Shown here piece after piece: positions 56,011-64,000 of a stretch of DNA of 64,000 nt; the stretch's first letter is position 1; every line of letters begins with the position of its first letter. A model generated the notes under the pieces. The model saw only the letters and a program-made list of their open reading frames with translations. It was not told the DNA's origin and did not search any database. The translations under genes and the position numbers were made by a program. Source of the DNA: Enterococcus durans NBRC 100479 = LMG 10746. GTDB taxonomy: Bacteria > Bacillota > Bacilli > Lactobacillales > Enterococcaceae. Location of the stretch: assembly GCF_001544215.1 (NCBI RefSeq), contig NZ_BCQB01000003.1:1-64000 (forward strand). Reading direction: 5' to 3'.

Positions 56011-56544
56011 TTTTGCATGAATAGTTAAACTATTTAATATCTTTTTATATGGAATACTTCGTCCAACATAATAAATCGCTATGGACTGTAGAGGGATCCA
56101 AATCACTGTTTTTAAGAGACGAGGTGCCCAAACGACCCAACTAAATAATGGTACGTGGTACATCATCGCTAGCCATAACGGCGTCAAAATCAAGTTGATG
56201 ATCAACGTGACGCTCAAGGTAGCTAAGATCGCATTTTTCCAAGTGATTTCTTTTCGATAAAAAAAGAACCCATAGATTGCTCCTTCGATAAAGGCGTTCA
56301 ATGTAAATCCAATAAAGAAGGCTGTTTTTGAAAATAATGCCATTCCTACTAAGTCAGCTAATACCGCTCCAATCCCTGACCAGAAAGGACCAAACAAAAT
56401 CCCCATGATCACTTGTGGAATAAAGGTCACACTGATCTTAATAAAAGGTGTTTCGATCGATACTAATCGGGATAGGGTGACCATCAAGGCAATCAACAAT
56501 CCCATAATAGCGATCATACGTGCGTCTAATCTGTTTTTCTTCAT
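56008..56544 (-). CDS. folT: Folate ECF transporter S component
   Basis: A 178-aa membrane protein with about five to six helices. The N-terminal ARMIAIMGLLIALMVTLSR and the mid-protein block GPFWSGIGAVLADLVGMALF are typical of the FolT group of ECF substrate-binding subunits; the protein captures folates and works with the shared EcfAA'T module encoded elsewhere. A tetrahydrofolate riboswitch in the leader supports the substrate directly. AAAGGAG precedes the ATG. Confidence 0.9.
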   Translation of the reverse strand: MKKNRLDARMIAIMGLLIALMVTLSRLVSIETPFIKISVTFIPQVIMGILFGPFWSGIGAVLADLVGMALFSKTAFFIGFTLNAFIEGAIYGFFFYRKEITWKNAILATLSVTLIINLILTPLWLAMMYHVPLFSWVVWAPRLLKTVIWIPLQSIAIYYVGRSIPYKKILNSLTIHAK

Positions 56545-56584
56545 TTCCTAGCATCTCCTTTAAGAGCTGCTACACAATACATGC

Positions 56585-56737
56585 AGCGAATGCGAAAATA
56601 AAACCGCGAACAATTCTGTCCTTCGTCAAAGAGGCAACATCCCATCCTCTCAGCACTTAACGCTTTATTTCCTACTCTGATTATTTTGGGAAATCATTCC
56701 CAGGTAAACTATAGCATAGTTCACTAGTCACTGTAAA
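56585..56737 (-). promoter_or_regulatory. Tetrahydrofolate riboswitch and promoter upstream of folT
   Basis: On the minus strand a TTTACA/TATAGT promoter (18-base spacer, 56737-56708) precedes AGAGTAGGAAATAAAG, CGTTAAGTGC, GGGATGTTGCC and ACGAAGG in the order that defines the THF riboswitch. The 3' part GGTTTTATTT can pair with AAATAAAGC to close the outer stem. It would repress folT when THF is plentiful, probably at translation since the structure ends shortly before the ribosome binding site. Confidence 0.9.
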
Positions 56738-56838
56738 TAAAAAAACATATATTTTCAAATATACCTATTTCTAAGTTCGTGATTAGACGACATATTTCTG
56801 TATCAAATGGCATTATACTTTAAAAATACCGAATTTTA

Positions 56839-57261
56839 TCAAAAAGATAATGGACGCTTTTCTAACTCATGCACGACTTTACGAAAATCTAAAAAGCCAG
56901 CTTCTAATCCTCTCAGGAGTACTTCTGCAGTGCCAATATTTGTTGCAAGCGGAATCTCGTAGACATCGGATAAACGAATCAGTGCAGTAACATCTGGTTC
57001 ATGTGGTTGAGCTGCTAAAGGGTCCCGTAAAAAAATCACCAAATCCAATTCATCTTCAGAAATCATCGCACCAATTTGCTGATCTCCCCCTAATGGCCCA
57101 GATTTAAAACGATGGACTTTCAAGCCAGTTGCTTCTGTGATTTTCGCACCAGTAGTGCCTGTAGCGAAAAGTTCATGTTTTTCCAATATTGTTTGATAAG
57201 CAGTTGCTAATTTGACCATCATCGGTTTCTTTCGGTCATGCGCGATCAACGCGATTTTCAT
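56839..57261 (-). CDS. mgsA: Methylglyoxal synthase
   Basis: A 140-aa enzyme that converts dihydroxyacetone phosphate to methylglyoxal, relieving phosphate-sugar stress. Conserved: [10 protein letters not shown] (residues 3-12, catalytic-site Asp/His/Lys), ATGTTGAKI near 34, the [12 protein letters not shown] block near 54 with catalytic Asp, and [14 protein letters not shown] near 76. ATG 57261 follows AAGGAG; the reading to 57270 adds three residues upstream. Monocistronic. Confidence 0.95.
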   Translation of the reverse strand: MKIALIAHDRKKPMMVKLATAYQTILEKHELFATGTTGAKITEATGLKVHRFKSGPLGGDQQIGAMISEDELDLVIFLRDPLAAQPHEPDVTALIRLSDVYEIPLATNIGTAEVLLRGLEAGFLDFRKVVHELEKRPLSF

Positions 57262-57372
57262 CTCTATCACTCCTTCTTCTTGCCAAAAAATGTGTCCCTT
57301 TTCATTTTACATCAAAGATGAGCACATTGACCAAAATTTAAATCAATTGTTGTTCAATGTGACATAGAAAAA

Positions 57373-57394
57373 AGATAACGCTTTCACATATAAT
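57373..57394 (+). promoter_or_regulatory. cre site overlapping the promoter of the sugar ABC ATPase
   Basis: AGATAACGCTTTCA (57373-57386) matches the CcpA operator consensus TGWWARCGCTTWCA at 13 of 14 positions and ends two bases before TATAAT (57389-57394). CcpA-mediated catabolite repression is therefore likely. Confidence 0.75.
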
Positions 57395-57435
57395 TTGTTT
57401 AACGAATAAAACTAATAGAAAGCGTGGAATGACAA

Positions 57436-58545
57436 ATGGTAGAAATGGCATTAAAACATGTATACAAGAAATATGACAACGCAGAAAACTATTCTGTAAA
57501 CGACTTCAATTTATCGATCGATGATCGTGAATTCATCGTTTTTGTTGGGCCTTCCGGTTGTGGTAAATCAACAACATTGAGAATGATCGCGGGTCTAGAG
57601 GATATTTCCGAAGGTGAACTGAACATTGGTGGGAAAGTCATGAATGATGTAGCACCAAAAGATCGTGATATCGCGATGGTTTTCCAGAACTATGCCCTCT
57701 ACCCTCACATGACTGTTTTTGATAACATGGCATTCGGTCTAAAATTGCGAAAATATGACAAAACAGACATCAAAAAACGGGTAGAAAATGCAGCAGAGAT
57801 CCTAGGATTGACTGAATATTTGAAACGTAAACCAGCTGCATTATCTGGTGGACAACGCCAACGTGTCGCATTGGGTCGAGCAATCGTCCGTGATGCAAAA
57901 GTATTCTTGATGGATGAACCATTGTCAAACTTGGATGCAAAATTACGGGTTGCCATGCGTGCAGAAATCGCGAAATTACACCAACGCTTAGAAACAACAA
58001 CGATCTACGTGACCCATGACCAAACGGAAGCAATGACGATGGCTGACCGTATCGTTATCATGAAGGATGGTTTCATCCAACAAATCGGTACACCAAAAGA
58101 AGTATATGACACTCCTGTCAATATGTTCGTAGCTGGCTTTATCGGCTCACCTGCAATGAACTTCTTCCATGTGACTTTGAACAATGGCGTGATCTCAGAT
58201 GGCCATGGTTTGAAATTGAAAATACCTGAAGGAAAAAATAAAGTTTTAGTTGAAAAAGGTTATGAAGGAAAAGCAGTCATCTTCGGTATCCGTCCAGAAG
58301 ACATCCACAGCGAGCAAGTCGCTTTAGAAGCTTCTCCAGAAGCCGTGGTCAACTCTGAAGTTGTCGTTTCAGAATTACTTGGTGCGGAAACAATGCTTTA
58401 TACTAAGACAGGTTCTACTGAGTTTATTTCTAAAGTCGATGCGCGTGATTTCCATAAACCAGGTGAAATGGTGGATCTAGCCTTCAATATCAGTAAAGGT
58501 CATTTCTTTGATAAAGATACAGAAGAAGTCATTACTTTACCTTAA
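57436..58545 (+). CDS. msmK: MsmK/UgpC-type sugar ABC transporter ATPase
   Basis: A 369-aa ATPase of the MalK class. Walker A is [10 protein letters not shown] near 38, Q-loop [10 protein letters not shown] near 81, signature [14 protein letters not shown] near 136, Walker [17 protein letters not shown] near 156 and H-loop VTHDQTEAM near 191. The C-terminal regulatory TOBE-like domain spans about 240-369. No permease or binding protein is adjacent, which fits the shared energiser role of MsmK in streptococci, serving several sugar importers. The ribosome binding site is weak (GTGGA). A cre site overlaps the promoter. Confidence 0.92.
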   Translation: MVEMALKHVYKKYDNAENYSVNDFNLSIDDREFIVFVGPSGCGKSTTLRMIAGLEDISEGELNIGGKVMNDVAPKDRDIAMVFQNYALYPHMTVFDNMAFGLKLRKYDKTDIKKRVENAAEILGLTEYLKRKPAALSGGQRQRVALGRAIVRDAKVFLMDEPLSNLDAKLRVAMRAEIAKLHQRLETTTIYVTHDQTEAMTMADRIVIMKDGFIQQIGTPKEVYDTPVNMFVAGFIGSPAMNFFHVTLNNGVISDGHGLKLKIPEGKNKVLVEKGYEGKAVIFGIRPEDIHSEQVALEASPEAVVNSEVVVSELLGAETMLYTKTGSTEFISKVDARDFHKPGEMVDLAFNISKGHFFDKDTEEVITLP

Positions 58546-58558
58546 AATTGCCCCCTTT

Positions 58559-58599
58559 AAGAACGGCACAGGATAACTCTTGTACCGTTCTTTTTTTTC
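58559..58599 (+). terminator. Terminator of the sugar ATPase gene
   Basis: AAGAACGG.ACA and TGTACCGTTCTT arms followed by T8. Confidence 0.85.
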
Positions 58600-58611
58600 T
58601 CCTCACAAATC

Positions 58612-58660
58612 AAAAGAAGAAAGCTTGCTGAGGACGAGTCCTCATAAACTTTCTTCTTTT
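58612..58660 (-). terminator. Terminator of niaX
   Basis: AAAAGAAGAAAG and CTTTCTTCTTTT arms with an inner TGAGGAC/GTCCTCA stem; T-rich on the minus strand. Confidence 0.8.
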
Positions 58661-58678
58661 GATGATCAGCTGATCATT

Positions 58679-59305
58679 TTAAGCGACTTTTTTAACTGTC
58701 TTGCCAATGATTTCTTTTTTTTCTAATTGTTTTGCTTTAGTAAATATTGGGATATCGAAATATTTGCTCAATGTTCCTGCAACAAAGTAAGCAATATTAT
58801 AATCTACTAAACTATGGATCAGACCTCCCACACCCATCAAAATAAATACAGTGTAGAAATAACCACCTGAATAATACGTTTCAGGCATATTCCCCATAAA
58901 GAAGAAGGCACTGACGACTAACATTTCAGTAATCGCATGGATGATGCCGATCACCAGATTAAAACTTTGAAAACGCCAATTTGCTAATGTCACTTGACCG
59001 TCTTTCAAAACGATTCGTGGATTTTTTTGTAAGTACCATGCCCCAATAACGGCAAATACTAGATGCGATAATGCACGTAATGCAATAATGAATGGTGTAG
59101 ATAAAAAGAAACCGAATGTTGTACCTAATGCGACAGCAATTGCTACACCAGGTGAAAAAAATAAGGCAATAAATAATGGCACATGGGAAGCTAATGTAAA
59201 AGATGCTGGTGGAATCATGATTTTAGGCATCACCATCGGGATAATCACACCCATACCAATCAATAATGCAGAAATCGTAAGTGTTCGTACTGAATTTTTT
59301 TTCAT
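58679..59305 (-). CDS. niaX: Niacin ECF transporter S component (NiaX)
   Basis: A 208-aa membrane protein with about six helices, starting MKKNSVRTLTISALLIGMGV, and with IPMVMPKIMIPPASFTLASHVPLF in the region 21-44 (given here in pieces: IPMVMPKI, PPASFTLASHVPLF). This pattern is that of the NiaX group of ECF S components, which import nicotinate/nicotinamide with the EcfAA'T module. The ATG at 59305 follows AGGAGAGGG; readings to 59335 run through the operator. Two TGTC-NN-GACA operators upstream, shared with the nad locus, support the vitamin assignment. Confidence 0.88.
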   Translation of the reverse strand: MKKNSVRTLTISALLIGMGVIIPMVMPKIMIPPASFTLASHVPLFIALFFSPGVAIAVALGTTFGFFLSTPFIIALRALSHLVFAVIGAWYLQKNPRIVLKDGQVTLANWRFQSFNLVIGIIHAITEMLVVSAFFFMGNMPETYYSGGYFYTVFILMGVGGLIHSLVDYNIAYFVAGTLSKYFDIPIFTKAKQLEKKEIIGKTVKKVA

Positions 59306-59322
59306 TTTTCCCTCTCCTAACA

Positions 59323-59380
59323 TGTCTTGACACATAAATATCGCTTTATTTTACCTTTAACTACAAAATGTGTCAAGACA
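59323..59380. promoter_or_regulatory. Two NiaR-type operators upstream of niaX
   Basis: TGTCTTGACA (59323-59332) and TGTCAAGACA (59371-59380), flanked by CA/TG so that each is an ACA-extended palindrome, 48 bases centre to centre. Same decamers as at 15664 and 15700. One copy is just before the niaX ribosome binding site, the other in the -35 area. Confidence 0.75.
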
Positions 59381-59403
59381 CATACACCGGAAAAATGAAT
59401 AAT

Positions 59404-59560
59404 CTCTAAAATAAATCAATAAAAAGGAAAATAAACCAGATCAACTAGCGGACAAAAGTGTTCTTCACTTTTATCCCACGCTTTTCTGATCTAGTTTATT
59501 TATGAAAGCGGAAATCTTTCATTAAATAGGGTTCGTTACTAAAAACTTTCCGCTTTATAC
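59404..59560. other. Intergenic hairpins between niaX and rsmA
   Basis: A long imperfect inverted repeat (AAACCAGATCAACTAG / CTGATCTAGTTTA, 59431-59500) with an inner AAAAGTG/CACTTTT, and a second one with GAAAGCGGAAA / TTTCCGC. The inner words resemble the arms of the dispersed repeat. No ORF. They may terminate rsmA transcription. Confidence 0.4.
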
Positions 59561-59563
59561 ATT

Positions 59564-60993
<1,430 letters not shown>

Positions 60994-61007
<14 letters not shown>

Positions 61008-61770
61008 TTAACCTAAATAGACGATGTGCATTTTTCCATGTATGTCCAGCAACTTCTTCCAGCGTTAGTCCTCGTAATTCTGCAATTTTTTCAACAGTAT
61101 AACGAGTATATCCCGGTTCATTTCGCTTTCCACGATAAGGGACTGGTGCCAAATAAGGAGCATCTGTTTCTACTAACAAGCGATCAAGCGGTACATTCAT
61201 GGCTGCTTCTTGCACATCTGTCGCTTTTTTGAACGTCACGACTCCACTAAATGAGATGTGCATGCCTAAATCGAGGAATCGCTTTGCCCACTCAAAATCT
61301 CCGCTGAAACTATGCATGATCCCACCAATATCACGAATATCTTCCTCTTTTAAAATCGCATACGTATCTTCAAGCGCTTCCCTTGTATGGATACTGATTG
61401 GCAAATTCATTTCTTTCGCAATCGCTATTTGTCGACGAAAAACTCTATCTTGGACCTCTTTAGGGTCTTCCATCCAATGATAGTCCAGACCGATTTCTCC
61501 TAGTGCAACAACTTTTGGAGTTGTTAACTGTTCTTGTAATTTTTCTTCGACTTCCTTTGTATAACTGCCTGCTTCTGTTGGATGCCAGCCGATAATACTA
61601 TATATGTTTGAATAATCATGACTAAGCTGCAGTGATTTGTCGATGGTTGGCGTATCAAAGCCCACAACAGCCATTTTAGTCACGCCCAATTCGTTTGCGC
61701 GTTCAATCGTTTCTGGAATATCGTCATTGAATTGTTCCGCATTTAGATGGGTATGAGAATCAAATATCAT
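60994..61770 (-). CDS. tatD: TatD family metal-dependent DNase
   Basis: A 258-aa TIM-barrel hydrolase. Metal ligands: DSHTHLN at residues 4-10, GEIGLDYHW near 92, ISIHTREA near 126, HSFSGD near 154 and ETDAPYLAP near 205. Homologues act as 3'-5' DNases or on D-aminoacyl-tRNA-like substrates; the cellular role here is unknown. AGGAGAG precedes the ATG. First gene of the operon with rnmV and rsmA. Confidence 0.94.
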
Positions 61771-61883
61771 CTTCTATCTCTCCTTTTCTTCATTACTTTA
61801 GCATATAAGCAGCTATGGCAGAAGTATTAAAACTAAAAATCAAGATTTATTTTTAGAAAAATAATTTTTTATGGAAAAAGCAT

Positions 61884-62270
61884 GAGGGACAAATCTAAAA
61901 ATCAGTGTTCTACAAACTCTCGAATAAACGGCGTCCAAAAATCAGGTTTTTCGGAAATTTCAAAAAAAAAAAACGAGCGTGGGACAAAACTAAAAATCAG
62001 TTTTGCCACAGACTCTAACTCCGAATAAACGGTGGGAGCAAAAAGCAACTCCTTCGGAAATAAGCCGAAATTCACAAAAATTTGAAAAACAATTTTCGTT
62101 AATTTCTTCTTATTTCTCGGAGTTAAACACTTCTGTCCCAACCTCGTTTTTCTCTCCAATTTCTCAAACCTAAACGTCTTTTGTCTCGACCTCACTAACG
62201 ACAAACGTCAGAAACAAAAAGCAACTTCTTCTTTTTTTGGAGCTAAAAACTCCTGTTCCAGTCTTTCATT
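61884..62270. repeat. Array of dispersed palindromic repeat modules
   Basis: 61975-62145 is a full copy of the element at 44431 (171 bp, ends GAGCGTGGGACA and TGTCCCAACCTC). It is flanked on the left by a short module (61884-61970: gagggacaaatctaaaaatcag.., cgaataaacggcgtccaaaaatc..) and on the right by the tttgtctcgacctcac tail seen at 29760. No gene lies between tatD and the permease. Confidence 0.8.
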
Positions 62271-62278
62271 CAGCTATT

Positions 62279-63592
62279 CTATATGTGTTTGTTTTTATAA
62301 AAATAAACCGGTATTCCTAATAAAGTCACGACAATCCCAATCATCGCAAGCCCTGTCTGAGTGAATAACGTCATGCCCAAAATAAAGACAGCGCCCACGA
62401 TCGCAATCAGAGGAATAACAGGATATAAAGGAACTTTATAAGGTCGAGGCAAATCAGGTTGTTTCTTCCTTAAAACAAATACTCCGACAAAAATAAGTAG
62501 GCTAAACAACCACATCACAAATATCAACATATCTGTTAATAAATCAAATGAACCCACTGTCATCATGATACAAGCAATCACTAACTGAAAGATAGCTGGT
62601 GTATAAGGTACTGTAAATTTCTTTGAAAGCTTTGTCAGCTGGTTGCTGAAAGGTAGCTCATTTTCTAATGCCATCGCATAAGGAACGCGTATCCCTGTAA
62701 GCGTATAGCCATTCAATGCACCATAAACAGAAATCAAGATACCAATCGTCACGATTTTCCCGCCAATTTGACCAAAAATAACACCAGAAGCATCTGAAGC
62801 AGCATTGAGATTCCCTGCAATTTGATCGATAGGCAGTGTTTTTAGGAACACATAGTTGATCAATAGATAAACGACTGTGACAAAACTCAAGCCCAAAATA
62901 ATTGCTTTCGGTAGGTCCTTTTCTGGATGCTTCATCTCACCAGCCATTGCGCCGACACCTAGCCACCCATCATAAGCAAACAATGTTGCCAGTAACGCAC
63001 TACTCAATCCTTGCGCAAATGAAACATCTTTTCCTGCTTCGATCGGTAATAATTGCACAGTGCCATTGCCAGGAGTAAGCAACCCCCAAATCACAATAAC
63101 TGCAAGTGGGATCAACTTGATCACTAAGGTAGCAGATTGCACAGTCGTTCCTACTTTGGTACCAAGCAAATTCAGACCTGTGATCGAAATTGCTGTGATA
63201 ATAGCAATAAATAGTAAATAATCCGTGGATAATTGTAATAAATTGATCAATTGTGTAGCAAAGATGATGGACAGTGCAGCAATATTGGCTGGAAAATAAA
63301 TCAAGCTTTGTGACCATCCAAGTAAGAAACTAGGCAATTTTCCATAGGCCGCTTCGATATATTTTACAGCACCACCAGTTTCAGGAATCGCGGTAGCAAG
63401 TTCTGCCACGGTCAACCCCGCACAGATCGTCAAAAATCCACCTAGTAACCATACCAATAATGTCAAACTAGTAGACTGTGTACTTGCGGTCACTGCTGCA
63501 GTTTTAAAGAAAACCCCTGCGCCAATAACCGTCCCCATTACAGTCGCTAATGCACCGAATAAATTAATCTCACGTTTCAACTTACCTTTCAT
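62279..63592 (-). CDS. APC family amino acid permease
   Basis: A 437-aa permease with 12 predicted helices. The N-terminal substrate-binding signature is INLFGALATVMGTVIGAGVF (residues 8-27), with PETGGAVKYIEAAYG near 70 and the FAYDGWLGVGAMAGEMKHPEKD block near 205, placing it in the LAT/SteT-like exchanger group of the APC superfamily. Substrate not predictable, probably a neutral amino acid. The second ATG (63592) lies at proper distance from AAGGGG; the first (63598) is too close. Confidence 0.88.
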   Translation of the reverse strand: MKGKLKREINLFGALATVMGTVIGAGVFFKTAAVTASTQSTSLTLLVWLLGGFLTICAGLTVAELATAIPETGGAVKYIEAAYGKLPSFLLGWSQSLIYFPANIAALSIIFATQLINLLQLSTDYLLFIAIITAISITGLNLLGTKVGTTVQSATLVIKLIPLAVIVIWGLLTPGNGTVQLLPIEAGKDVSFAQGLSSALLATLFAYDGWLGVGAMAGEMKHPEKDLPKAIILGLSFVTVVYLLINYVFLKTLPIDQIAGNLNAASDASGVIFGQIGGKIVTIGILISVYGALNGYTLTGIRVPYAMALENELPFSNQLTKLSKKFTVPYTPAIFQLVIACIMMTVGSFDLLTDMLIFVMWLFSLLIFVGVFVLRKKQPDLPRPYKVPLYPVIPLIAIVGAVFILGMTLFTQTGLAMIGIVVTLLGIPVYFYKNKHI

Positions 63593-63763
63593 TCGCATCC
63601 CCTTTTTCGATTAGATTTTAGTATAACCTCCAGTATAACGGAGAATATTTCACTTTACCATTACTTTTCAGAAATTTTTACTGTAAATATCCCTCTTTGG
63701 GCGGAGGTATCCTAGCAAAATGTTCGTTATACTAATGAGTACGATACTAAAGGAGGAGGATTC

Positions 63764-64000
63764 ATGGATTTTAGACGTTCCTATCCAAAAATAGCCGATT
63801 TTTTAGAAAAAAAAGAGCCAATTACTAGAAAAAATCAACTTCATTCTCGCTGGCATTGGCTTACCTTGATCCTATTCGGGCTATTGACTGTTGCTACTTT
63901 TACCCAACAAATCTTTTTACTACTTGTTTCTATAGTGATCGTTGCTTTACTAAAAGGGCCAGGAATGATCTTTTTGGGCACGATCTATGCTTTCTTGGTA
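63764..64000 (+). CDS. Membrane protein, partial at window edge
   Basis: ATG at 63764 follows AAAGGAGGAGG; 79 codons are open to the end of the window without a stop. The N-terminal 33 residues are polar and basic (MDFRRSYPKIADFLEKKEPI..), followed by hydrophobic segments (about 34-48, 50-63 and 66-79). The -10 is probably TATACT near 63728. Not recognised; the rest lies outside the window. Confidence 0.75.
   Translation, partial: MDFRRSYPKIADFLEKKEPITRKNQLHSRWHWLTLILFGLLTVATFTQQIFLLLVSIVIVALLKGPGMIFLGTIYAFLV

Overview
The window looks like a chromosomal segment of a low-GC Gram-positive coccus of the genus Enterococcus, most probably the E. faecium group. This is inferred from the gene content: a mannose-type PTS operon with two sugar-amine deglycases that matches the gfr system known from E. 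faecium and Salmonella, a secreted GH18 chitinase next to an AA10 LPMO, RNase J2, a short bacterial SRP RNA, and 170-bp palindromic intergenic repeats like those of enterococci. No rRNA, tRNA, CRISPR array, phage or intact IS was found.

Layout. 0.5-10.7 kb is core: an S1-domain protein, a MalY/PatB lyase, cyclophilin, ferredoxin-NADP reductase, a PgpA-like phosphatase, the yunD-yutD-yutF-like operon, the SRP RNA, tadA and a PucR-type regulator. 10.8-20 kb is accessory. It holds a visibly more GC-rich NAD de novo block (nadB-nadC-nadA with a divergent NifS-like gene) in which nadB and nadA are frameshifted and the NifS-like protein lacks its conserved Asn-containing PLP loop. An Mga-type regulator broken by three homopolymer frameshifts follows. 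20-27 kb is core again: YugP protease, zinc-ribbon protein, nrnA, ytoI-like, ytkL-like, YbaK deacylase and rnjB. 27-39.7 kb carries an ABC exporter, CsbD, isoaspartyl dipeptidase, a YfcC carrier, candidate small RNAs, small membrane proteins, galU and gpsA.

40-44.4 kb is the most interesting part. An 11-codon ORF with a perfect ribosome binding site and its own terminator, a GH18 chitinase, an Rgg/RopB-like regulator and an AA10 LPMO lie together. The promoters of the tiny ORF and the LPMO share an identical 18-bp element exactly 45 bp upstream of the -10 hexamer. The chitinase promoter has a 14/18 match at the same distance. I infer a peptide-responsive (leaderless-peptide) quorum-sensing circuit controlling chitin degradation.

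44.7-52.2 kb is the gfrRABCDEF operon for glucoselysine/fructoselysine uptake and deglycation, with a near-consensus sigma-54 promoter in front of gfrA that matches its sigma-54-type activator GfrR. 52.4-64 kb contains a heterodimeric multidrug-type ABC exporter, a tetrahydrofolate-riboswitch-controlled folT, mgsA, an orphan sugar ABC ATPase with a cre site, the niacin transporter niaX with the same tandem operators as the nad block (NiaR regulon), tatD-rnmV-rsmA, an APC permease and a partial membrane protein at the right edge. Vitamin genes link up: niaX imports niacin while the de novo NAD block is decaying.
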